From NCBI GenBank assembly GCA_015056575.1, contig SVGA01000003.1, forward strand, positions 1-64,000: DNA of 64,000 bases, written 5' to 3'. Shown piece after piece: positions 32,151-40,585 of the stretch (its first letter is position 1; each line of letters opens with the position of its first letter). Origin of the DNA: Butyrivibrio sp. GTDB lineage: Bacteria > Bacillota > Clostridia > Lachnospirales > Lachnospiraceae. Position numbers and translations under genes: made by a program. The notes beneath the pieces were generated by a model, which was given only the letters and a program-made list of their open reading frames with translations, did not search any database and was not told the origin of the DNA.

Positions 32151-33446
32151 CTTCGCCGCCCTTTTCAGCAGTGCAATATATGCCTTATATTTGATCCTGA
32201 ATCCCGTATCTGCTGTGATCTTCTCAAGAGCCTCGTCTGAGATCCCTGGATTCTTGGTAACAAGCTTTACCACTCTCCAGTCCTTATCGTTCTTGAGGTT
32301 CAAAAGCGCTTCTTCCGGAGCGTTGGGATTCTTTACAACATTCTCTCTTACGATCCACTCTTCATCCTGAGAAAGGCGAAGGAGAGCTTCCTTGGGAGCA
32401 CTCTTGTTGCTGGCAACAGCTTTCCTTATATAGGCATCGTTGTAACCGGAAAGGTACTCAAGAACATTCTCCGGGGCATTGACATTCATGGCCACATTCT
32501 CGCATACTCTCCAATCCTCATCCTTGGCAAGCTTTGAAAGTACCTGATTGGGAGTCTTCTCATTTCTGGCCACAGCCTTTCTTACGTAGCCGTCATCATC
32601 CTCTGCCAAATGTCTCAATATGCTGTCAGAAGCATTTTTATTTTCTGCAACGGAAGTACGTATGGACTGTTTAACATCCTTAGCGAGCTTGTCCAGAAGT
32701 TCCAGGGATGTATTGGGATTCTCTGCAACAGCTCCTCTGACGCTGGTCTCCCCGTCATTTAAAAGAGCATTCAGAACATTCAAAGGTGCATTCTCGTTCT
32801 TGGCAACATTCTCACGAACTGTCCCTGAGCCGTCACGGGCAAGTACAGTGAAGGTAGCTTCTGAATTTTTGCCGCTCTTTGCTACCGCCGCTCTTACATC
32901 TTCATCTATATCTCTCGCAAGCCTATCAAGAACAGCTGCCGATACACCGGGATTTTGTGCAACGGAAAGTCTTACGGAATCCTCTTTGTCCTCAGAGAGC
33001 TTCTCAAGGATGGTTACCGACGTTCCGGGATTTCCCGCAACTCCGCTTCTGACCACCTCACTGTTATCCGATGCAAGCTTCTCCAGGGCACTTACGGGAG
33101 TATTAATGTTTTTAGCCACCCTGTATCTGATAACATCGCTTTCATCACCGGCAAGACTCTCCAGGATATTCACAGGTGTATTGGCATTCTCAGCAACTCC
33201 CCAGCGAACGGCATCATTAAGATCCTTGGATAAAGTCTCAAGAATCTGCTTAGATGCATTGGGATGAGCCGCTATTCCCCGAAGTACTGCGAGATTTGTC
33301 TTATCAAGTTCATAGAGCTTATCAAGGATTTCAGTAGGTGTATCCTCATCCCTTAAGATATCCTCGCTTACTACATTCCACTCTGCATACTTGTAATCAT
33401 GATCAAAAAGCTCCAGTACATCACTAATAAGTTTACCGTATTCCAT
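32148..33446 (-). CDS. Leucine-rich-repeat-variant (LRV/HEAT-like) protein
   Basis: 432 residues from the ATG at 33446, chosen because GGAGG lies 6 nt upstream; a further upstream ATG would add a hydrophobic tail with no ribosome site. After about 50 unrelated residues the protein is made of about 14 copies of a 24-residue unit, approximately VRxxVAxNxNTPxxxLxxLAxDxD. This is the LRV repeat, a right-handed alpha-helical solenoid related to HEAT repeats that usually binds proteins. It lacks the cysteine cluster of the Azotobacter LRV protein. Partner and role are unknown; the neighbouring hipBA and Rpn remnants suggest an accessory region. Confidence 0.88.
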   Translation of the reverse strand: MEYGKLISDVLELFDHDYKYAEWNVVSEDILRDEDTPTEILDKLYELDKTNLAVLRGIAAHPNASKQILETLSKDLNDAVRWGVAENANTPVNILESLAGDESDVIRYRVAKNINTPVSALEKLASDNSEVVRSGVAGNPGTSVTILEKLSEDKEDSVRLSVAQNPGVSAAVLDRLARDIDEDVRAAVAKSGKNSEATFTVLARDGSGTVRENVAKNENAPLNVLNALLNDGETSVRGAVAENPNTSLELLDKLAKDVKQSIRTSVAENKNASDSILRHLAEDDDGYVRKAVARNEKTPNQVLSKLAKDEDWRVCENVAMNVNAPENVLEYLSGYNDAYIRKAVASNKSAPKEALLRLSQDEEWIVRENVVKNPNAPEEALLNLKNDKDWRVVKLVTKNPGISDEALEKITADTGFRIKYKAYIALLKRAAK

Positions 33447-33523
33447 ATTTGTCCTCCGTTTGCGCAAAGCAATGATGAAACAAGCCCCAAAAGCAAAGAT
33501 ATATATACTATCATAATACATTT

Positions 33524-33565
33524 AAAAAAAGAACGCCACAGCAATAACGCTATGACGTTCTTTTT
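33524..33565 (-). terminator. Intrinsic terminator of leuCD
   Basis: On the minus strand GAACGTCATAGC, a 6-nt loop, GCTGTGGCGTTC, then TTTTTTT. The stem includes G-U pairs. It lies 4 bp beyond the leuD stop. Confidence 0.88.
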
Positions 33566-33568
33566 AAT

Positions 33569-34060
33569 TCAGTTTTTAGAATTAATGTAGTTGATGAGCC
33601 CTTCCGAATCAATGATCTTCTGCATGAAAGGCGGAAAAGCCTGCCCCTGGAAGCTCTTTCCCGTGGTCTCATCGGTTATTATCCCGGTATCAAAGTCGAT
33701 GCTCACCACATCGCCCGCATTTATATTCTCTGCAGCCTCCTCACACTCAATAATGGGAAGACCGATATTGATGCTGTTTCTGTAAAAGATCCTGGCAAAG
33801 CTCTTCGCAATGACGCAGCTGACCCCTGAAGTCTTGATGACCAGCGGAGCGTGCTCCCTTGAGGATCCACAGCCAAAGTTCCTGTCGGCAACGATCACAT
33901 CGCCTTCTTTTACCTTATTGACAAACTCCTTGTCGATATCCTCCATGCAGTGCTTAGACAGCTCTTTTGCATCAGTGATAGCAAGGTAACGGGCGGGAAT
34001 GATCACGTCCGTATCCACATTGTCTCCATATTTAAAAACTGTTCCCTTAGCGGCTTTCAT
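33569..34060 (-). CDS. leuD: 3-isopropylmalate dehydratase small subunit
   Basis: 163 residues, the short archaeal/Firmicute form. With LeuC it isomerises 2-isopropylmalate to 3-isopropylmalate in leucine synthesis. Typical segments are [18 protein letters not shown] (about 9-26), [16 protein letters not shown] (about 57-72) and [12 protein letters not shown] (about 92-103). A GGAGG site precedes the ATG. It is 15 bp downstream of leuC, and the terminator follows at once, so leuCD forms a two-gene operon. leuA and leuB are not in the window. Confidence 0.96.
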   Translation of the reverse strand: MKAAKGTVFKYGDNVDTDVIIPARYLAITDAKELSKHCMEDIDKEFVNKVKEGDVIVADRNFGCGSSREHAPLVIKTSGVSCVIAKSFARIFYRNSINIGLPIIECEEAAENINAGDVVSIDFDTGIITDETTGKSFQGQAFPPFMQKIIDSEGLINYINSKN

Positions 34061-34075
34061 ATTTTTCCTCCTTAA

Positions 34076-35347
34076 TCAAAGTCCAAGCTCTGACGGCTGT
34101 GAGAGCTTACCTGTTACTGCGCTGGCTGCCGCAACTGCAGGTGATGCCAGGTAGATCTCTGAGTCGATGGCTCCCATTCTGCCCACAAAGTTGCGGTTTG
34201 TGGTGGAAACGCATCTTTCTTTGGAGGCAAGGACTCCCATATGTCCCCCAAGGCATGGACCGCAGGTAGGTGTGGATACTATGGCTCCGGCCTCGATGAA
34301 GGTCCTAAGGATCCCCTCTTCCATGGCCTTAAGATATATGTTCTGAGTTCCCGGGATCACGATGCAGCGAACGCCACTCGCAACCTTTCTGCCCTTAAGA
34401 ACCGCAGCGGCAGCCCTAAGATCTCCGAGCCTGCCGTTGGTGCAGGAACCGATAACCACCTGGTCTATATTGATCTCTTCTATTTCATCAAAGGTATGGG
34501 TATTCTCAGGAAGATGAGGATATGAAACCGTTGACTTAAGAGTGCTAAGGTCGATGGTATATTCCTCATCGTACAAAGCATCAGGATCAGCCTCGAAAGC
34601 CTTGTACTCCTTGCCGGGAGCATGCTCTTTAAGATACTCTATGGTGATATCATCCACCGGGAAAATCCCGTTCTTGCCGCCGGCTTCGATCGCCATGTTT
34701 GCAATGGTAAGTCTGTCATCCATGGTAAGGTTCCTGATCCCCTCTCCCACAAATTCCATGGACTTATAAAGAGCACCGTCAACTCCGATCATTCCGATTA
34801 TATGAAGGATCACATCCTTGCCGCTCACCCACTTTGAGGGCTTGCCGACAATATTGAACTTAATGGCGGAAGGCACCTTGAACCACGCCTTACCAGTTGC
34901 CATACCGGCAGCCATATCCGTGGATCCGATACCTGTCGAGAAGGCGCCCAATGCGCCGTAGGTACAGGTGTGTGAATCGGCACCTATTATAAGGTTTCCG
35001 GGAAGAGTCAGTCCCTGCTCCGGTAAAAGAGCATGTTCTATACCCATCTGTCCCACTTCAAAAAAGTTGGTGATGTTGTTCCTTAAAGCAAACTCCCTGA
35101 CACACTTGCAGTTCTCCGCAGACTTAATGTCCTTGTTGGGAACAAAGTGATCCGGAACCAATGCAATCTTGTCCTTGTCAAAAACACCGCTTTTTTTGAA
35201 CTTAGCCATTTCAGCAATAGCCACAGGACTGGTTATGTCATTGCCAAGGACCAGGTCAAGATCAGCCTCGATAAGCTGTCCTGCCTCTACATGGTCAAGT
35301 CCTGCATGGGCTGCCAGAATCTTCTGGCTCATTGTCATACCGCTCAT
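34076..35347 (-). CDS. leuC: 3-isopropylmalate dehydratase large subunit
   Basis: 423 residues of the aconitase family. Ligands of the 4Fe-4S cluster are visible in GSCTNGR (about 301-307) and [14 protein letters not shown] (about 359-372). The substrate site includes [21 protein letters not shown] (about 122 onward) and is followed by TDMA. The AAGGAG site 9 nt upstream supports the ATG at 35347. The sequence before it, 35348-35433, is AT-rich with only weak promoter-like elements. Confidence 0.96.
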   Translation of the reverse strand: MSGMTMSQKILAAHAGLDHVEAGQLIEADLDLVLGNDITSPVAIAEMAKFKKSGVFDKDKIALVPDHFVPNKDIKSAENCKCVREFALRNNITNFFEVGQMGIEHALLPEQGLTLPGNLIIGADSHTCTYGALGAFSTGIGSTDMAAGMATGKAWFKVPSAIKFNIVGKPSKWVSGKDVILHIIGMIGVDGALYKSMEFVGEGIRNLTMDDRLTIANMAIEAGGKNGIFPVDDITIEYLKEHAPGKEYKAFEADPDALYDEEYTIDLSTLKSTVSYPHLPENTHTFDEIEEINIDQVVIGSCTNGRLGDLRAAAAVLKGRKVASGVRCIVIPGTQNIYLKAMEEGILRTFIEAGAIVSTPTCGPCLGGHMGVLASKERCVSTTNRNFVGRMGAIDSEIYLASPAVAAASAVTGKLSQPSELGL

Positions 35348-35433
35348 AGCAAAAATCTCCTTAGGCCTTAATTTTTATCAAATTATTTCTACTAAATATA
35401 ACATACTATTTTCAACTAAAACACATAACAAAT

Positions 35434-37926
35434 TTAATCGTTTTTATTGACCTTTTTTAATGCCTGTTTATACAAAGTAATGTATAAGCCAAGTACAGCA
35501 AGGCCAATAACGCTCATACAAAGCCCTTCAATGAAACCTTCCGGTGAATAGGTCACTCTTATGTCATGGACTCCTCCGGAAACAGGAATCGCCATAAGGC
35601 CGTAGTCTGCCTTATATATAGGAGTCCGCTCGCCATCCACCTGGCAGTGGAATCCTTCCGTTGCCGGAACCGAGAAGAACACCAGCGTGTTATCCTTAAG
35701 CATTGAGGTCTTGGCAGAGAATCCGTGGGTGTCCGTATCAAACTCCGTGCAGGCGCTTCCCGCTCTTGCTATGCAGTCCCCGGTGAACCTGAAGTAGCTC
35801 ATCTCATCCTCAATAATGTCCATGGCTGTAAGCTCCCGCATATCGATGGTCCCTTCAAGCTCATCCACGGTTCTGTCGGGAAGGATCAAAGCTCTGACCA
35901 GATCATAATCGTGCTCCTTGGCCTCAAGCTTCTCCCACTCCGATTCTCTTATATAGAAGTCAAAGGTAAAGCCCATGGGAATGTAATTGCTGTTCTCAAA
36001 AATGTCGAAACCGTTCTGGGTGTCCAGATAAGTGTAGCCATCCGTTCCCTCACCGTCGTTGAACACGCGGTTCTTGCTGATCTCGGCATTCTCAAAATAA
36101 TATCTTCCGGACAAAAGAGCTCTCATTCCCGCCCTGCTAACCGGAATATTGGTCTCTACGGTCCTTGTGATATCCGCCGCCCCCTTTAGGAAATCAAAGA
36201 TCTCCGAGGGCACCGTGCTTAAGAAGCAGTGAATTGACGGGATTCCCCAGACCATGTCATAGTTGGTAGAGGTACTGTCAACCTCACCCCTTGCAAACCT
36301 TGTCTGATCCACCTCTACAGTGTTGAACAGCATCTGCTCCTGCCACTTTTCTTTTCCCCTGTCACTGATAATGGAACTGCCGTTTCTCACCGGAATATAG
36401 GTGGAGACAATGCAGCTTACGATCACCAGGAAAAGAACCGCCACATCCCGGTAAGTAATGGCGCTGTGCCTTACAGTATTGCCTATCCTCTTTGCAATCC
36501 CCCGGGTCTTTGGCAGTACAAAATTCGCCACATACAAAAGGACACACAAAAAAGCTGTTCCGAACATATCCCACAGAAAGATCTTGTTATTGTCGGACAT
36601 TTTAAAGAATACGATGTCTCCGGCTTCATCCCTTGAAGGAAGCAGGTATACCACTACAAAAAACAGGAAGAACAATATCGCCGCTATCGTTCCATTCTTC
36701 ATCTGGCTTGTCTTGCCCCTCTCGGCTGCCCTTGCGGTGAAAAGACACATCATAAGAATCGGCATATAGAACCAGCGGGCGTAATAGGCACTGTTAAAAA
36801 GCGAAAATGAAGAATTGAGCACCGGAAGCATTGCCATTGCAAAACAAATGATCATCAGTCTCTTTTCCCAGGATTTCTTCTTACGGTTCATAAGGAAAAA
36901 TGCCACAACACCGGATATTCCGTACATGGGAATATAGGACGCCAGAGATGCATTCTTGACGGTCTTGGTGTAGAAAAGGGTTCCCTTTCCTATGATGTCC
37001 GGGAGCATGGCCATGGATTTGATGATGTCCCAGATAAGCTTCTCGCTGGGATAGATCAGCATGTCATAGCCGGTGATGAAGTTATCAAGCCTGGTGTTTC
37101 CCTTGATGCCGGCAAAAGCCTGCATGAGGAAAAAGCCTGCGATAAAGACTCCCAGCAATCCGCCCAAAAGTGCCCTTCCAAAGCGCACCAAAGACCTTGA
37201 AAGGTCTGTCTTATCGAAGTATCTTACGAAATAATAGATTACAAGGAACAGGACCTGCCCGAAGAAGAAATAGTAATTCACTATGGACATGAAGGCTGTC
37301 ATCAGGGCAAAAAAGATAAAAGGTCTGCCTGATATTCCAAGCTTAGCCCTGCTCTCTCCGGCATCTGCTTCCATGAGGTTTTCAAAACACAAAAGAAAAA
37401 GCGGGAAGAAACAAACCGCATCGGTAAAGTGGTTGAATACTATATTGCAGGCATTGAATCCGCAAAAAGCATACAAAAATCCGCCAATCATGGCGTAGGT
37501 GTACTTGTGAACGTATCTTCTGATATAGAGATAGGCCGACATTGAAGCGATACCGTATTTGATGGCCATAAGCCCCGGCATCAGATAGGGAATAGCGGTT
37601 TCGGGAAACAGCGTGGTAACCCAGAAAAATGGACTTCCCCACAGATAGAAGGAGAAATCTCCCGACATGGTTCCCCCAAGGTCCACATTCCAGTTCCAGA
37701 ACAGTTCTCCGCTTCTTACCGCCCTGTGGGCAAGGATATAGAAGGGAATCTGCTGAATATTGTAGTCGCCGTAGTAAAAGAACGGTAAACCTCTTTTTAT
37801 GAGAATTGGCAGAATAGCCAGAATATACATAAGAAAGCCGCCCGCAAACATGACCGCGGGAACGTACCAGCTCTTTTCCCCAACATTCTCCTTGATGTAC
37901 TCCTGCCGCTTAGCTTTCACGGACAT
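35434..37926 (-). CDS. YfhO-family multispan membrane protein
   Basis: 830 residues with about 13 membrane segments in the first 520 residues, an extracytoplasmic domain (about 530-790) and a last segment near the C-terminus (GLCMSVIGLAVLGLYITLY). The first outer loop carries GGTMSGDFSFYLWGSPFFW, typical of the YfhO family, which resembles GT-C glycosyltransferases. Bacillus YfhO is linked to glycosylation of lipoteichoic acid, so a role in surface polymer glycosylation is plausible but unproved here. It sits between leuCD and ilvC; the ilvC terminator just upstream indicates separate transcription. Confidence 0.9.
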   Translation of the reverse strand: MSVKAKRQEYIKENVGEKSWYVPAVMFAGGFLMYILAILPILIKRGLPFFYYGDYNIQQIPFYILAHRAVRSGELFWNWNVDLGGTMSGDFSFYLWGSPFFWVTTLFPETAIPYLMPGLMAIKYGIASMSAYLYIRRYVHKYTYAMIGGFLYAFCGFNACNIVFNHFTDAVCFFPLFLLCFENLMEADAGESRAKLGISGRPFIFFALMTAFMSIVNYYFFFGQVLFLVIYYFVRYFDKTDLSRSLVRFGRALLGGLLGVFIAGFFLMQAFAGIKGNTRLDNFITGYDMLIYPSEKLIWDIIKSMAMLPDIIGKGTLFYTKTVKNASLASYIPMYGISGVVAFFLMNRKKKSWEKRLMIICFAMAMLPVLNSSFSLFNSAYYARWFYMPILMMCLFTARAAERGKTSQMKNGTIAAILFFLFFVVVYLLPSRDEAGDIVFFKMSDNNKIFLWDMFGTAFLCVLLYVANFVLPKTRGIAKRIGNTVRHSAITYRDVAVLFLVIVSCIVSTYIPVRNGSSIISDRGKEKWQEQMLFNTVEVDQTRFARGEVDSTSTNYDMVWGIPSIHCFLSTVPSEIFDFLKGAADITRTVETNIPVSRAGMRALLSGRYYFENAEISKNRVFNDGEGTDGYTYLDTQNGFDIFENSNYIPMGFTFDFYIRESEWEKLEAKEHDYDLVRALILPDRTVDELEGTIDMRELTAMDIIEDEMSYFRFTGDCIARAGSACTEFDTDTHGFSAKTSMLKDNTLVFFSVPATEGFHCQVDGERTPIYKADYGLMAIPVSGGVHDIRVTYSPEGFIEGLCMSVIGLAVLGLYITLYKQALKKVNKND

Positions 37927-37947
37927 AATCTCCCCTTGTTACAAAAA

Positions 37948-37984
37948 TTAAGAGTGCCACCCATATAAGAGGGGCACTCTTAAA
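37948..37984 (-). terminator. Intrinsic terminator of ilvC
   Basis: On the minus strand AAGAGTGCC and GGCACTCTT form a 9-bp stem around a 14-nt loop with further CCC/GGG pairing, followed by AATTTTTG. Confidence 0.85.
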
Positions 37985-38018
37985 GTTTAGTCCAAATTCA
38001 GTGCTTTTTCAATGAGGC

Positions 38019-39047
38019 TTAGTTGTTGATAAGCTTGTCAGACTCGTTGTTCCAGCTGTAGAGCTTTCTGATCTCAGCGCCGATCTTCTCTGAAGGATGC
38101 TCAGCGTGGAGCTTTCTCATAGCCTGGAAGTGAACCTGTCCGCCTGCCTCTGACATGTCAAGGAGGAACTCCTTAGCGAAGGTACCATCCTGGATGTCGG
38201 AAAGGATCTTCTTCATGGTCTTCCTGGTCTCATCTGTGATGAGCTTGGGACCTGTTATATAGTCACCGTACTCAGCTGTATTGGAGATGGAATATCTCAT
38301 TCCTGCAAAGCCTGACTGATAGATAAGGTCTACGATGAGCTTCATCTCGTGAACGCACTCAAAGTATGCATTTCTGGGATCATAGCCTGCCTCAACAAGA
38401 GTATCGAAACCTGCCTGCATAAGAGCACAAACACCGCCGCAAAGAACAGCCTGCTCACCGAAGAGGTCAGTCTCTGTCTCTGTTCTGAAGGTTGTCTCAA
38501 GAAGACCTGCTCTTGCTCCGCCGATTCCTGCGCCATAAGCCAAAGCAATATCAAGGGCCTTACCTGTAGCATCCTGTTCAACAGCTACAAGACAAGGTGT
38601 TCCCTTACCTGCCTGGTACTCACTTCTAACTGTATGTCCGGGAGCCTTGGGAGCGATCATGGCAACGTCAACATCCTTGGGAGCCTTGATAAGACCGAAG
38701 TGTACGTTGAAACCGTGTGCAAACATAAGCATGTTGCCGGGCTGGAGGTTGGGCTCGATGTCCTCTTTGTACATCTTGGCCTGCTTCTCATCGTTGATGA
38801 GGATCATGATGATATCAGCCATCTTGGCAGCCTCTGCTGTGTTGTAAACCTTAAGTCCCTGAGCCTCAGCCTTGGCCTTGCTCTTGGAGCCCTCGTAAAG
38901 TCCTACGATAACGTTGCAACCTGACTCCTTGAGGTTAAGGGCATGTGCGTGTCCCTGTGAGCCGTAGCCGATGATGGCAATGGTCTTGCCCTCTAAGAGT
39001 GAAAGGTTACAATCTTCCTGATAAAAAATACGTGCTTCCTGTGACAT
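38019..39047 (-). CDS. ilvC: Ketol-acid reductoisomerase
   Basis: 342 residues, class I size. It converts acetolactate or acetohydroxybutyrate to the dihydroxy acids of the valine/isoleucine pathway, using Mg2+ and NAD(P)H. The Rossmann motif is [18 protein letters not shown] (about 25-42), followed by AHGFNVHFG (about 109-117), and the C-terminal knotted domain has the metal ligands ([25 protein letters not shown]). An ATG at 39062 is in frame, but the ATG at 39047 has GGAGG 8 nt upstream. It starts 23 bp after the second small-subunit gene and shares its promoter. Confidence 0.96.
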   Translation of the reverse strand: MSQEARIFYQEDCNLSLLEGKTIAIIGYGSQGHAHALNLKESGCNVIVGLYEGSKSKAKAEAQGLKVYNTAEAAKMADIIMILINDEKQAKMYKEDIEPNLQPGNMLMFAHGFNVHFGLIKAPKDVDVAMIAPKAPGHTVRSEYQAGKGTPCLVAVEQDATGKALDIALAYGAGIGGARAGLLETTFRTETETDLFGEQAVLCGGVCALMQAGFDTLVEAGYDPRNAYFECVHEMKLIVDLIYQSGFAGMRYSISNTAEYGDYITGPKLITDETRKTMKKILSDIQDGTFAKEFLLDMSEAGGQVHFQAMRKLHAEHPSEKIGAEIRKLYSWNNESDKLINN

Positions 39048-39070
39048 AATATTATCCTCCATAATGTTAT

Positions 39071-39583
39071 TTATTCATCTATGTAGATGACTTTATCGGT
39101 TCCGCGTCCGAGACCGGCTATTCCGGTCCTTGCCAGTTCAAGGATCTCATAGCCCTCAAGAAGCTTAAGGAAGGCATCCACCTTGGACTGATTGCCGGTG
39201 ATCTCGATGATAAGTGAATCGGGGCTTACATCAACGATGTTGCCTCTGAAGATATTGGCTGTTGCCAGAATGCTCTGTCTCTTATCCGCTTCAGCCCTGA
39301 CCTTCACCATGGCCAGTTCTCTGTAGACACTGTCCTCCGGGAGCAGTTCGTGGATATCTCTTACATCCACCAGCTTGGCCACCTGCTTCTCTATCTGATC
39401 GAGGATCACATCGTCTCCTGTGGCAACAATGGTAATCCTGGTGAACCTGGGATCAGCCGTAACTCCCGCAGTAATGCTCTCAATGTTGTATCCGCGCCTG
39501 GAAAAGAGACCGGATATCCTTGACAGAACACCTGAGGTGTTGTCTACGATCAATTGGAACACTTTTCTCTGCATCTGCTGCAT
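39071..39583 (-). CDS. ilvN: Acetolactate synthase small subunit (copy next to ilvC)
   Basis: 170 residues. An N-terminal ACT domain ([27 protein letters not shown], about 9-35) is followed by the ALS small-subunit C-terminal domain ending [13 protein letters not shown]. The subunit stimulates the catalytic IlvB and gives feedback inhibition by valine. A second small subunit is encoded at 40088-40570 next to ilvB; the two share overall layout but differ in sequence. The first ATG is favoured by AAAGGAG 8 nt upstream. Having different small subunits could give different allosteric control. Confidence 0.95.
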   Translation of the reverse strand: MQQMQRKVFQLIVDNTSGVLSRISGLFSRRGYNIESITAGVTADPRFTRITIVATGDDVILDQIEKQVAKLVDVRDIHELLPEDSVYRELAMVKVRAEADKRQSILATANIFRGNIVDVSPDSLIIEITGNQSKVDAFLKLLEGYEILELARTGIAGLGRGTDKVIYIDE

Positions 39584-39585
39584 TT

Positions 39586-39717
39586 TCAGTTCTCCTTTGA
39601 GCCATCACAACCCCAGTATTCATCAGCATCCTTTTGCACTTTAAAGTGTAATGTTTTATTGTCTTTTTCTCCCGGGATTTTACTGCTTTTCAGTATTGTT
39701 TTTGGCTGTTTTTGCAT
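39586..39717 (-). CDS. Possible 43-aa leader ORF before ilvN
   Basis: An uninterrupted 43-codon frame with balanced composition, beginning MQKQPKTILKSSK. It ends in TGA two bases before the ilvN ATG and contains the ilvN ribosome site. Its own ATG is only about 12 nt past the -10 box, with no ribosome site, so it would have to be nearly leaderless. It does not carry the run of Leu, Ile or Val codons expected of a classic attenuation peptide. It may be chance. Confidence 0.22.
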   Translation of the reverse strand: MQKQPKTILKSSKIPGEKDNKTLHFKVQKDADEYWGCDGSKEN

Positions 39718-39729
39718 CAATTAAAACAA

Positions 39730-39757
39730 ATTATAGCACGATAAGGACATAAGTCAA
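39730..39757 (-). promoter_or_regulatory. Promoter of ilvN-ilvC
   Basis: TTGACT (39757-39752), 16-nt spacer, TATAAT (39735-39730) on the minus strand. The leader is about 140 nt. Confidence 0.82.
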
Positions 39758-39826
39758 CAACTTTTTCTTCTGTGCTTTACATTGTTAATATTTTATAGTG
39801 GTAAAGCGTATTTTTCAAAAAAAAAT

Positions 39827-39856
39827 TTGCCGTGATCCTTATCCATCTCGTATAAA
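39827..39856 (+). promoter_or_regulatory. Promoter of the GG-leader peptide gene
   Basis: TTGCCG (39827-39832), 18-nt spacer, TATAAA (39851-39856); a TATAAT-like box also occurs a few bases later. It gives a leader of about 40 nt. Confidence 0.55.
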
Positions 39857-39902
39857 GATATATAATATAAACAGCAGCATGCGTTGTTGAAAGGAGTCAT
39901 AT

Positions 39903-40067
39903 ATGAAAAAGGATATGAAAGAAACAAACAACAATAATATCAGCAAAGAAAGCAAGGCCCCGGAAACCGGTTCCGCAAAGCTTAGTGATGAAGAGCTTGA
40001 TAATGTAGCCGGAGGTCTTGATATACTCAACCTTGTCAAGACCGTTAAGGACATCGTCACAAAGTAA
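39903..40067 (+). CDS. Double-glycine leader peptide (RiPP/bacteriocin-like precursor)
   Basis: 54 residues. A polar, Lys/Asn/Glu-rich N-terminus leads to AKLSDEELDNVAGG (25-38), which matches the LSxEEL..VxGG pattern of leaders cleaved by C39 peptidase ABC transporters and of Nif11/NHLP-type precursors. Cleavage after Gly38 would release LDILNLVKTVKDIVTK, a 16-residue amphipathic helix with net charge about +1 and no Cys, Ser-rich or aromatic content. AAAGGAG lies 6-7 nt before the ATG; a promoter (39827-39856) and hairpin (40069-40096) frame it. No transporter, immunity or modification gene is in the window. Bacteriocin, signal peptide or RiPP remain open. Confidence 0.75.
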   Translation: MKKDMKETNNNNISKESKAPETGSAKLSDEELDNVAGGLDILNLVKTVKDIVTK

Positions 40068-40068
40068 A

Positions 40069-40096
40069 GAACAGCAAGGCTTTTGCCTTACTGTTC
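40069..40096. terminator. Shared hairpin between the convergent peptide and ilvN genes
   Basis: GAACAG-C-AAGGC, loop TTTT, GCCTT-A-CTGTTC. On the minus strand it is followed by TTTACTTTG and includes the stop codon of the ilvB-linked small subunit. On the plus strand it directly follows the peptide stop. It probably terminates both genes, better on the minus strand. Confidence 0.7.
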
Positions 40097-40570
40097 CTTG
40101 CACTTGGTAAGGGCCACGGTTCCGGTCCTTGCTATTTCCACTATGCTTACGCTCTTTAGCATCTCGATAAAGAGCTCTATTCTCTCTGAGGTATCGCAGA
40201 TCTGGATGACCATCATGTTCTTGGACATGTCGACGATCTCAGCTTTCATGATCGTGCAGTTTTCCATGATATCCCTGCGATTCTCTTTGTTGTATTTTAC
40301 CTTTATGAGCATGAGTTCCCTGTTGATACTCATGCTCTCTTTAAATGTCTTGACCTTGATGACATCTATCTTCTTATTGAGCTGCTTCTCGATCTGCTCA
40401 ATGGTCCTCTCATCTCCCGTGGAGACAATGGTCATGCAGGATACACTGTGATCCGCGGTTTCGCCCACAACCAGAGAGTCGATATTAAAATTTCTTCTCG
40501 AGAAAAGACCTGCCACTTTGGAAAGTACACCGGCTCTGTTTTCTACAAGTACTGAGTAAATTCTCTTCAT
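40088..40570 (-). CDS. ilvN: Acetolactate synthase small subunit (copy next to ilvB)
   Basis: 160 residues. It has an N-terminal ACT domain (VLVENRAGVLSKVAGLFSRRNFNIDSL, about 6-32) and a C-terminal ALS_ss domain ending VEIARTGTVAL. It starts 15 bp after ilvB and forms a conventional ilvBN pair, making it the likely main regulatory subunit; the other copy is coupled to ilvC. Both keep the SRRxxNIxS region that forms the valine site in this family. Confidence 0.95.
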   Translation of the reverse strand: MKRIYSVLVENRAGVLSKVAGLFSRRNFNIDSLVVGETADHSVSCMTIVSTGDERTIEQIEKQLNKKIDVIKVKTFKESMSINRELMLIKVKYNKENRRDIMENCTIMKAEIVDMSKNMMVIQICDTSERIELFIEMLKSVSIVEIARTGTVALTKCKEQ

Positions 40571-40585
40571 GGGAAAACCTCCTGG

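Larger units (their letters stand above)
39584..39902. other. 319-bp intergenic region with divergent promoters
   Basis: It separates ilvN (minus) from the plus-strand peptide gene. It holds an ilvN promoter (39730-39757), a plus-strand promoter for the peptide (39827-39856), a 12-bp palindrome CACTTTAAAGTG (about 39636-39647) and a possible 43-codon minus-strand frame (39586-39717). Confidence 0.7.

Noticed and set aside
39584..39740. Classic branched-chain amino acid attenuator or T-box before ilvN
   Set aside because: The leader is about 140 nt, lacks a T-box sequence, and the small frame in it has no cluster of Leu, Ile or Val codons.
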